Below, one piece after another: positions 15,001 through 27,000 of a stretch of 64,000 nt of DNA. The notes beneath the pieces were generated by a model. The model was not told where the DNA came from and searched no databases. It was given only the letters and a program-made list of their open reading frames with translations. How positions within the stretch are numbered: the first letter of the stretch is position 1; every line of letters starts with the position of its first letter. The DNA is from Congeria kusceri. Its lineage: Eukaryota > Mollusca > Bivalvia > Myida > Dreissenidae. The position numbers and the translations under genes were made by a program. The DNA lies in NCBI GenBank assembly GCA_027627225.1, contig CM051029.1:25676851-25740850 (forward strand), in the 5' to 3' direction.

Positions 15001-18000
15001 GCCTGAAAAAAAAAGAAAACCCCAAGTGAATATCGAACTCAATACTTAGGAGCCATACAAAGAAATGACAGTAGCCAGCGCACTAACCAACTGCATTATC
15101 ACGCTATTGTAAACTATGGTTATACATAATGCTCACAATTCTGATGTCAAAACATAAACTGGAAAATGGCCAAACAGAATGCGTACACTCTTTTCCCATT
15201 ATATATACCCTGTTTTAACCGTTATTATATGCCAGTATTAATATATAAATTTCAGTTTTTTTTTAAAGAAGAAATTCCCCATTGAGGCTCTTTCTGATGA
15301 CATATTCTGTTAAAGGGACCTGTTCACAGATTGGCAAATTGGCAATTTTCAAAATATTTTTCATAGATCCCAAAAATAAAAATACATTATATATAAACAA
15401 GCAAAATGACACTACAGACAAAGAAATATATTGGAAATACAGTGACTTTTATGAAAAATCATCAATTGAAATGGCTAAAATTATAGTTTTATGAAAAATC
15501 AACTGAAATGGCTAAAATTATAAAGCGTTTCTAACGCTTTTTGTCGGTATTTTGGAAAACATGTGTACCACTTATATAGGGATTAGTGTTAAACATTCAC
15601 CTCAATGATCGGCCGTCAGAATAGCTGAGTGGTTACAGTGAAAAGTTTTTAATCCTGGCGGACGTGGTTTGAGTCCCGTCCTGGGCAATTTTTTTTTAAA
15701 TTTATTTTCTTGATATACTATTTGTTTTTGGTCAATCCAACGTCGTTTAAATTGCAGTTAAATTGCAGTTAAGACGCTAAGTTACAAAAAAAAACGAACA
15801 AGTCCCTTTCAAAGAAATATAGTTTCATGTTATACTGGTATTTGGCCAGTCTACTGCAGGTAAGATTAACATCATATGTAAGCGCTACCAGTAGCCAAAA
15901 TAGCCATTGGCTACAATACTTTATGATTGGCTACTAAAATTTCTATAATTTTGCTACTAAATATTTTGGAAAACATTTAAACATGAAGCATATTTTCTGA
16001 AGATATTTCTAAATAATGGGTTTTCTTTGCAAAATCAAATTTTTTGGCTACCAGTTCAGATTTTTTATCGCCAACCTAGTCAGATAGATCTACACGTAAA
16101 TATTTTAAATTTTATAATTAATAATGTATAGCATGTTTACCAATTATGTATAATGTATTTAATTAAGATATAATTGAATTTTACAGAAGATCATGTTAGA
16201 ATCGAAATAATTGACATGTTAGCGTTGGCTATTGCGGTAATCATCAAAAGTTTGGAGTTCTAATGTGAAGCACTTAAACCACTTAAACCACGAGGGCAGT
16301 AGCCCGAGTGGTTTGATGACAAGCATCGGAACGACAAACTGTTAGTTATTATCGTATTAACCAACGCTAACCTGTCAATTATTTGGATTCCAACACAATA
16401 TTCTGTAAAATTCTTCTGTAATTTTAAAGGTTATGAATGAAAACTATAGGAATCTATACTCCGCCCATTTTCCACAAAAGTACATTCACATGCGTTTCAG
16501 TGATGTCAATAAACCATAACAATTCAAATGACGTAAGCTTGATTTATAAACATTGAGCGAATGGCGTTATACTTAAGAAATAATTGATGGGTAAATGTTG
16601 GTTATTGCGGTAATAACCAACGGTTTGGAGCTCCGATGCGTAGGAATTGATAACAAGTATAACGACAAACCGTTGGTTATTAACGCAATAACAAACTGTT
16701 ATTCGTCAGTTATTTTGATTCTAACACATCCGTATATAAAATTCGTATTTTTAAAGGTTTAAATGATAACTATATTTATCTGTACTCCGCCCATTTTCCG
16801 AGACGTGCGTTTCTGTGACGTTAATCAATCATAACAACTCAAAATGATGTCAGCTTTATTGATAAACATTGAGCGAATGGCGTCATACTGATCGATATAA
16901 TACAGTTAAAATATCATGCCAAACAGCGCAAATTAAAAACATATTAACAAAACGTTAACGTTTTTGTGAACTTAAGTACAAAATATATAGTACAAATGTG
17001 GTTAAATTGCTTACATAATGCAAAATGATTTGTTTGTCACAATTTGCTATCGCGCGTTTGAGCACGTGCATTTTACGGAACAATTTCTTCGAATTTCCGA
17101 AACTATTTTCAAAACGTTAAGCTCCGCTCATAATTTGTTGCAGAATAACCCACAGTTATTTTCCTTCTTATCTACGGACCACTAGCCGCCTGCCGTGGTA
17201 GAATTGTTGATAAATACTGTGAAAATATTAAGCACCTGCATTTTACGGAACGCTTTTTAATTACCGGAACTATTTTCAAAACATAAGGCTCCGCCCATAA
17301 TTTGTTGCAGAATAACCCATGGTTGATTTGATTCTTTAAGTATGGAAAATTAGCGGCGTGGCCGTGCTGTGTTAGAATAAAATATAACGCGATTAATAAC
17401 ACAAATGAATTTGCTGTTTATTTTTGATGTAATTAAATATGTTAATATTGATTATAGCGATAAATAAGAACATGATAATTAATGCAAGGCATATAACAAT
17501 TAAATATAGGATGTATATTTTGTGTGTGAGATTGCTTAAGCAAATTCATACAATTAAACTTCTGAATTCAAATGCATGAAACTTATTGTTCCAATTAGTG
17601 AAATTATTCCAACATTCAATTAATTGGCATATAGTGTACGTTTTAATAAATAATGCAACTTCTACAAAAGCAACTATATTGTTTTCCTACTGATAACCCA
17701 TGCTTTATTTGCACAAAGATTACACGTACAAAACAACACACAGTTGTGATAGTAAAGTAACATGTTCTAAATAGTCGCGAAAATACATGATAATAGAGAT
17801 ATATTTACTGATTTAAAATGCAATTATGATTATTAAGTTATGACAAACATTTTTTTCCAAGTGCAAAACACATATTTACTTACTTGATATTTAAGAAATG
17901 CAAGCTGCACTGTGCTCCTCGAAAGAAAATCTGCAGTTGACAAAACAAGATAGCGGTCGTGAATAACTGCCTCGAACTGGTCATAGAGCACACATCAGAC

Positions 18001-21000
18001 TGACCGATATGGGCATGTTTGCTGGGTCCCATATGGACTTGCTAGTTAGGAACCCATATGGTTTCTCTTGCTGGGACCTATATGGGCTTGCTATTGGTGA
18101 CCCATCACGGCCTGCTTTTTGGGGGCCCATATGGTCATTCTTGCTGGGACCCATGTGGGTTTGCTTTTGGGTGACGCATATCTAGGCTTTCATGCTGGGA
18201 CCCATATTGGCTTGTTTGCGTGGGTCCTACCTGGGACTGATAAGGGCATAACAATGTATGTGGGACCCTTACAGAACCCACGTGGTTTATTAGCCCAATT
18301 ATAGCCCATATTGAGTCCACATAGGCTGGCTTGGCAGGGCCCATACGAGCTTACTAGCTGGGGACCCATATGGTCTTTATTAATGGGACTTGTATTGGGT
18401 TGAATGTTGGTGTCCCATATGTGCTTGCTTGTTGGGAACCCATATGGGGATGCTCTTTGTGACCCATATGGGCTAGTTTGTTGGAGACCCATACGGGCCT
18501 TTTAGCTGGGTCCCCATATGGACTTGCTTGTTTGGTACCCATGTGGGCTCTCATGCTGGGATCCATATGGTCTTGCTGTTGTTGACCCATATGGGCTTGC
18601 TTGTTGGGGACCAATATGGGCTGTCTTGCTGGGACCCATATGGACTTACTTGTTGTGGACCTATATGGGCTTTTTTTTGTTGGCACCCATACTTGGTTGG
18701 CGCCCATTAGGGCTTTCTTGCAGGGACCCATATGGGCTTGCTTGCCTTGGCTCCAACTGGGTCTGATTCGGGAAATACAACGCTTATGGGTCCAACATGG
18801 GGCACATGTGGTGTATCAGCCCAGGTATAGCCCATATCGGTCCTCATGGAATGGCTTTCAGGGACCCATATGGGCATACTTTCTGGGAATCCATGTGGGT
18901 TGACTTCCTTGGTCCAATATGGGCCCGGTATGGGCGGAAAAATATTTTCTGGGGCCCATATGGTACATTTGCCCATGTAAAGCCCATATTGTGTCCATAT
19001 GGGCTTGCTTGCAGGGTTTGTGATAGGACCAATATGTGCTTACTAGTTGGGAACCCATATGGGCTTTCTTGCTGGGACCTATATGGACTTGCTTGCCTGC
19101 GACCTAAGTGGGTTTAATATGGGCAATACGATGTATATTGGTCTCACATGTGGAAGATCAGCCCGGATGAAGCCCTTATCAGGCCCACATCTGATAGCTT
19201 TACGGGACTCATATGGGCATACCTCGAACCCATGTGGGCTTGCCTGCTTGGTCCAATATGGGCCCGATATAGGCCTGATATAGGCAGAAAAATATCTATG
19301 GGTCCCACATGGGGCTATATGGTATATTTGCTCAGGTATTCCCATATTGGGCCCATAAAGGCCTACTTGCTTGGGCCCATATGGGGCTGCTTGTTGAAAA
19401 AACACATGGGCTTTCTCGATGGGGACCCATATGGGCTTGCCCTTTGTGACCAATATGGGTCTGTTTATTTGGGTCCCATAGAGGCCTGTTTGAGACCCAT
19501 ATGGGCTTTCTTGCTGGAACCCATTTGGGCTTGGTTGTTGGGGACCAATATATGCTTTCTTGCTGGGACCCATATGAGTTTACTAGTTGTGAACCCACAT
19601 CTGCTGTTTTATTGGTACCTTTGTGGGCTTGCTTGTCTGGGACCCAAGTGGGTCTAACATGGGCAAGCTGATGTATATTAGTCCCATATGGGGCCCATGT
19701 GGAAGATCAGCCCAGGTATAGCCCTTATCAGGCCCACACGTTATGACTTACCGGGACCCATATGGGCATACTTGCAAGAAACACATGTGGGCTTGCCTGC
19801 TTGGTCCGATATGGGCCCGATATAGGCTGAACAAATAATATATGGGTCCCGCATGGGGCCCATAAGTTATATTTGCCCGCCTGTAGCCCATATTGGGCCT
19901 ATATGGGCATGCTTGCTGGGGTATAAGCAGTGTATCTGATAGCAAGTTTATTATTTTTAGTGACATTATTGGTCTGGTTCCTTAACAAGTAACATGTATG
20001 CGTTACTTCAAACTTAAATAAAGAATAAGTCATAAAATATATAATATGAAAGGAGAGGTTATATATTGGTCTTTACTCGTCTTGAATTGAAACTATATGA
20101 CAACCATGCTCTAGAATATATTACATGTGTTAATTAAATAATTATTGTGTTGATGTCGCACATCTTTTAATTATTTTCAAAGGACTATACACACTAAATA
20201 TATACCATGGTTATTTTTCTCTCAATGAGTGTTATGTGAAAAAGAAATCATTACGTTTTTGGCCGATTTACTGTCTATTTCTTGCAGATACCAGACAGAT
20301 TCATTGCTATGCCAAGAGGAGGCGAGGTCGACTTCCATTTCACTGTCAATCTACCCGTGGTTTGCTTAGACGGTAAGGCATGCACCGTGGAATTGAAGGT
20401 GATCGACGAGAGTGACGACTACCAGTGTCAAGACTCGACTCTGGCAGTAAAGGTATGCACTAGATGGCTACCACGGGTTTCATTCTCAAAAATACGATTT
20501 TGATACGTATCTGCATCGGGTATATTTGATCTATATATGTGAAGTAAAGAGTTTTATTAATGTTATTGTCACGGAAATAACGAAAGAATATTAAGTATGT
20601 TTCGCTGATCTAGTGTCAGTACCTTAGATAGATAGGAGGAAGTAATGTAAAAAAAACAACGCTTTTATTTTAATTAATTTAGTAAAATATAAGTAAGTTT
20701 TTGTTACAATTATATATTGAATAATTGTTTTTCTAAGAGAATATAAGTTATTTATGACCAAATTTAACACATGAAAATGCTGAGATATTTGTTTCAGAAT
20801 GCATCTTTGATAATATGTGGATAAAATGATTATATAAATTGGGAACTGTTTCAGAACGAGCGCACTTGTGGCGATTTTATCAGCGGCATCCAGTTGTTCA
20901 GGAACATTGGGACATTCAAAAAAGAGAGGTCGATGACATTGACGACGAAGAACAACAACAAATACTCGCTGAGGGATGCGTTCGCCATGACAGTGTTCAT

Positions 21001-24000
21001 TGAGTCAGAGGGGGTCGTTGAGCCATTCTGGAACAACTGCTACTTCACGGACAAGATAAATGTTCGATGATGCTTTGGTTATTAATGAACAAAAATGTTT
21101 CAATGAATTGCTTTATATTAAAAGAACAACGTTATGAATATCAGAAAGAAGTGCTTTTTTATGACTTGCTTTATATTAAAAGAACAACGTTATGAATATC
21201 AGAAAGAAGTGTTTTTACTTTACTCTTCTTGCATATTGTTTAAAAACAACAGAAAATAGACTTCTGACCATATTGTAGTACCATACATGCTTCCTATCCC
21301 AAAGAGAATTCGTTATTTTAACTGTGTACTCGATGCAGTTATAAGATTTAATATAATTGAAACGCATGTAAATGTCCAAAGTAAAAGGAAACAAAAGTAA
21401 TGCAAACCTGGAGTTTGATCATATTCATTAAATTGCAAATTATGTACACCAATATTTACGAAACTCGATGCTCTTACACATGGGCCAAATACATCTTATT
21501 CTTTAAAGTGATGTTAGTTGTTAGTCGGATACTTTTTTGTTTCCTCCCCGTTGCAATATTTCATTGTTGCATTGTTTTAATTTTAAATAAAAAACAGAAC
21601 TATATTTCTTTATATTTTATGGATTTGTAGAAATACTTTGTTTCACTAATACTCTTTATGTTTGTATTATTACATTATTTTCTGCTCTATAAGTGTTTGC
21701 ACTAACCCTGAATGTCAAGAGCTTCTCATAACTATATTGTACTGATATTCTAGGATTTTGTAATAGCACTATTTCCTGATATTCTAGCAGTTTGTAATAA
21801 CATTATTTCACTGATACTCTTGTAATTTTTAATAACAATATTTCCCTGATGTTAAAGAGCTTTGTAAAAACACTATTTCACTGATATATAAGGGCTTTGT
21901 AATAACACTACTTCACTGATATTCTAGGAGTTTGCAATAACACTTCTTCGATGATATTCCATCAAATTGTAATAATACTATTTCACTGACATTCTAGGGC
22001 TTTGTAGAAACACTATTTGAAATTTTACTATTTCAAGGATATTCAAGGAGTTTATTATAACACTGTTTAACTGATATTCTAGGGCTTTGTAAAAACACTA
22101 TTTGTAATATTACTATTTCAAGGATATTCAAGGAGTTTATTATAACACTGTTTCACTGATATTCTAGGGATTTGTAATAACACTATTTGTAATATTACAA
22201 TTTCAAGGATATTCAAGGAGTTATTATAACACTATTTCACTGATATTCTAGGGCTTTGTAATAACACTATTTCACTGATATTCTAGGGCTTTGTGATAAC
22301 GCTATTTCACAGATATTCTAGGAGTTTGTAATAATACTATTTCACTGATATTCTAGGGGTTTGTAATAACACTATTTCAATGATGTTCTAGGAGTTTGTG
22401 ATAACAATATTTCACTGATATTCTAGGAGTTTGTAATAACACCATTTCAATGATATTCTAGGGCTTTCTAATAACGCTATTTTACTGATATTCAAGGAGT
22501 TTGTGATAACACTATTCACTGATATTCTAGGGCTTTGTAATAACACTATTTCACTGATATTCTAGGGCTTTGTAATAACGCTATTTCACTGATATTCTAG
22601 GAGTTTGTAATAACATTTTGTCACTTATATTCTAGGGCTTTGTAATAACATTGATATTCTATGGCTTTGTATTAGCACTATTCTACGTGATTGTCATACA
22701 ATTATTTCGCTGATATTTTATATGTATGTACTTAAACTATTTCATTGATCTTCTAGGTATTTGTTCGTGACATCGACACCTTCTGGAAAGGCGTCTACTG
22801 CTATACCACCAACGATCCACGGCTGATGACATTCGATGGACAGTACGTGGAAACCTTAACAATTAGATGTTCAATTACGTTTCATAAAAGTACAATTGCA
22901 GTTGCAATCGCCTCTCCATTTCCTATAATATAATATAAAATTGCCCCAATATATAAAATATCTTATGTAGTACTTATATTTGCTTTTCAACAGTTTATAA
23001 AAGTTGATTCCATATACATAATATTTATTATTCGGTGCAAAAAAATATGTTAGCCTCTATTAATAGATTAACTACATGCATTGAATACGAAATGCTGTAT
23101 TTGTCCCAGGTTTATGGACTGATTTAATTACATGAATATACTAATATGTTCACTCTTTGAAGACTATTCATTCGTCCATCAGCTTGCTATTGAACATTTG
23201 ATGAGTAGTCATACCACTCAGACAAGGTTCATATGAGGCGTGTCATGAGAAAACCGGGATTAATGCATGTGCGCAAAGCGTCGTCCCGGATCAGCCTGTG
23301 CAGTCCGCACAGGCTAATCCAGGACGAAATTTCCGCTTTTATGGTATTTATGGTATTTTCTGTTAAAAGGAAGTCTCTTCTAACATAAATCCAAGTGGAA
23401 GGCGGAAAATGCCGTCATAGATTAGATTGTACGGACTGCACAGGCTAATCCGGGACGACATTTTACGCATATGCATTATGCTCAGGTTTTCCCACGACAT
23501 GCCTCATATAGATGTAAATTGTTTCAAACCCAGTAGACCAAGAGTGGAACATACCAGCGAATAGTTATCTGGCACCCAGGCCACGAATGTAATGGACTTA
23601 CTGTCGAACATAGTCTTTACTAGACCTGAGTCAGTATTCACCAACGGATTCTTAGAGTTAAAAATTGAGAAACATATAATATTTTTGAAACTGCTCTATT
23701 TTTAATAGGCTTTTGGTTTGAATTTTACTTAGTATTCATCAATGCTGATTTTAGCATTCTTTGTTTAGAATAATTTAGAAATGACATAAGCAGCATTGGA
23801 ACCTGACGTTTTTGTAAAAGCACTAGTGATTGATATTTATTGAGTTTAAGTCGATTCTTTATTAATCAGTTTATTAATGGGATTGGTAAAAATGGGTCAA
23901 AAGCATTGCTATGTGGTTCAGCCATTAGTTAGTTTTGACATATAGTGATTTTGAACAAATGCATTTAATTTTATTCATGCAATGCCATAAATATAAAAAA

Positions 24001-27000
24001 TGTACATAAATACATGCATCTATTGAATATTCCGGTAACGGTATATATTTTAGGTATTACAGCATGCAGTTGTCTGGAGAATTCACACTTTATCAACATC
24101 AGAAGTATCCCATAGAAGTAAGATTTATGATTATTCAAATACAGTGAGGTTTTTTTTACAATAGTTTCTTCAATATTGAACATAATTCGTGTCTGATGTA
24201 TTTAAAATTACAACATTCAGCTAGATGCAACTGCACTGGCCTGTATCATCCGGTGAACGTAGTATATTTAGTATTCTGTAAGACAAAAATAACAAGAACG
24301 TGCTGTAATTGATAAAATATTTATGTTATACGAATATTCATTTAAATATTATTCACATTCTTGAAATATGCATACATGCATATATCTAAAACTGTTCTTT
24401 TATTTGTTGTTTAGATCGGTATATATTTACTTATTATTACCATTAGTATCATATTATGCTACTAATCTAATATATTTTCCCTGTATCTATCAAATCACTG
24501 CTCGTTTTATTTTCAATGTTTCAAACACTGTGAATTTTGTTTCCATTGTTGCCTCAAACAGGTCCAGACCGAAGTGTGCATTTAATTTAATTTTTCCATC
24601 AAATAGGTCCAATCGACGTGCGCATTTAATTTTATTTTTTCATCAAACAGGTACAGATAGACGTGTGCATTTTATTTATCTTTTTTGCATCGAACAGGTT
24701 CAGATCCAGACTGAGCCCTGCTGGCCGGGCGGCTGGACGACGTGCACCTGTGGAGTGACCGTGCGCGCCGGACGTGACGTATACACGGTGACCCACTGTG
24801 AAGGCATGCACCTTATCGAGTGGATAGATCTAAAGGATGATTTACTGGAAGTTTATATAGAACCAGGCTACATGCACAAGGTACACGTTATCCGCTATTC
24901 TGATTGTTTGAATTGTGCTGTTTATTCATCAATTATGTTGGTAAAAGATACGCTGTCGTTGGGACATTGAGATCCTGTACGGTTGATGAATATGATGTGA
25001 ATCATAGTTTAAATACGGAAGGCCTTTTAATGTTAAAAACGATAGCCTGTCAGATGTGCTCTTTCATTAATACGAATACAAAACAACAAAAAACAAACAA
25101 ATGCCCCACAACCTACTTTTCACAGCTACAAACAATACTCGATTTATTAAAACATGCCTTGTATACATCAACTGCTTGCATATAAGTTGTAGGCGTTTCA
25201 AACGCATATATTTCCATGTGATTACTTTATCTTGAGAGATACCAGTTTGCAATGTGTGCCACGCCAAAAGATTGTATATCATCAGAGATAAGCTATATTA
25301 CATATCTTTTTTACAGTTTTACCTTCCGCATGGAACGATAGTTGAGGCAAGGTATTATATCAGTCCTTGGTGGTCAACGATGAGTGTGTATGTGTACCCG
25401 TCGCCCAACGATATGAATCATGTAGGAGGACTGTGCGGAACGTTCAACGGTGACTGGCAGGACGACTTCCTGCATAGCGACGGGGTCACAAAAACCGAGT
25501 CCCCTGCTAACGACTGGGGATTTTGGTGGTGGTGGAGATGGGGTGGCAATCCTGATGACTTCTCACAATCTTGGAGGTGAATATGTTCACAGTTGTTATG
25601 GATTCTGCACAGTTAATGCAAAGATTACACCTTTCACTGGAGTATGTATAAACCTTTGTTCTAAGATACCTACTTTTACATGTGTAAACATCACGTTTCA
25701 ACGTTCGGTATTTTCCCAGTTTCAATAGATATGCATTGAATATTGACAGGAGTAAATTAAACATTAACTCGACAGATGATTACGGGATTAATATGAATAG
25801 ATCAGTATAGCTGTAGGGCACGATGCGTATGTTAATAAAATTCATTTTTTGACAAATTCCAGACATTCTGCGGAATTAATGTTTTGCAACTTAATGTAGC
25901 CAAACTTTCAGTTGGATTAGCTCATGTTATTTCTTTCTGCACATGTTTTTGTCTGTAATCAGGTTTAAACCCCTCAAATTTGTGCTTTGACTCATACCAT
26001 GGCAGTGTCCCTAGTTTTAGTTATGTGTTTTATGTAAAGCCGATTCAGCTGATGATGTGTTCAGATTTAAATGTCAATCAATAGCATTGTGATTTGATAG
26101 ACTTTTACTATAAATTCTTTGATATTACATGATTAAAAATCGTAACTATATATGGAATTTTCATTGTCAAAGGTTGTGACGCATGTCCACGCTGCGATTT
26201 ATTTTTTTTATTTTGTTTTCATGCAGTGTTCCAGAGGAACGCTCTTTGACGAACCCTGACTACGTTGCAACACTGGAATCCTGGAACACCAACGATAAGT
26301 TATGTGTCTGCCCACTAATAGTCAACAAACGAGAGAAGTGGTGCTCCAGGAATGAGGACGCAACTTGTGTCGATTTCATATGTATGATTCTTTTTCTGTT
26401 TAAACATATCATTTACTAGTATGTTAACCTAAATTTTTGGCAGGTTTTTGCCACTAGCGTTTTTACTCCTCCTTTTACTCCTTCCTAGCTTTTGCTAAAG
26501 AAAACTCATTTATAATCATCGAAAGCATATGTGTTCATTAACGGCTTAAGATTAATACAAATTTAAACATGTACAAGTTTCGTCATAGTATATTTTTAAA
26601 TATGTTCTCTATATCGGAATATACTTTTTGTCAAAGACCTTGTTTTGGTATATTATTTTCGTAGATAAGAAACGCGGTAAGAGGATTCAGAAGATCATTC
26701 GAGACGTGCGTTCTGTGGATCATTTCCACTACCGGGAGGAGGCGGACATTAGAGAGAGACTGATAAAGCTGCGGACGCTGAGGAAAGAAAGGAGTGTATC
26801 CCGAGTGAAGGTAAGGAAACAGAGGATTTCACTCAGAGTGAAGGCAAAAACAGACAGAGGTGCGTCCAACATGAAGGTAGTGAAAGAGAGGAGTGCGTAC
26901 AGAATGAAGGTGAGGAAAGGCAGGAGTGCGTCCAGAGTGAAGGTAAGGAAAGAAAGGAGTGCGTCCAGAGTGAAGGTGAGGCAAGAAGAAGTGCGCCCAG

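Noticed and set aside
15614..15687. Functional tRNA gene
   Set aside because: Only the A and B boxes fit; a full cloverleaf was not established and it sits inside an inverted-repeat element.
18119..19657. Many overlapping open frames of 60-170 codons on both strands
   Set aside because: Same cause: a stop-poor tandem repeat. Translations are repeats of MGPIWA/PYGS-type peptides.
21690..22756. CRISPR-like regular repeat spacing
   Set aside because: There are no unique spacers; units are contiguous degenerate repeats in a eukaryotic intron.
24368..24697. Upstream extension of exon 20 as coding
   Set aside because: The segment is the acceptor array read through; only the part after 24697 has VWD homology and a matching phase from exon 19.
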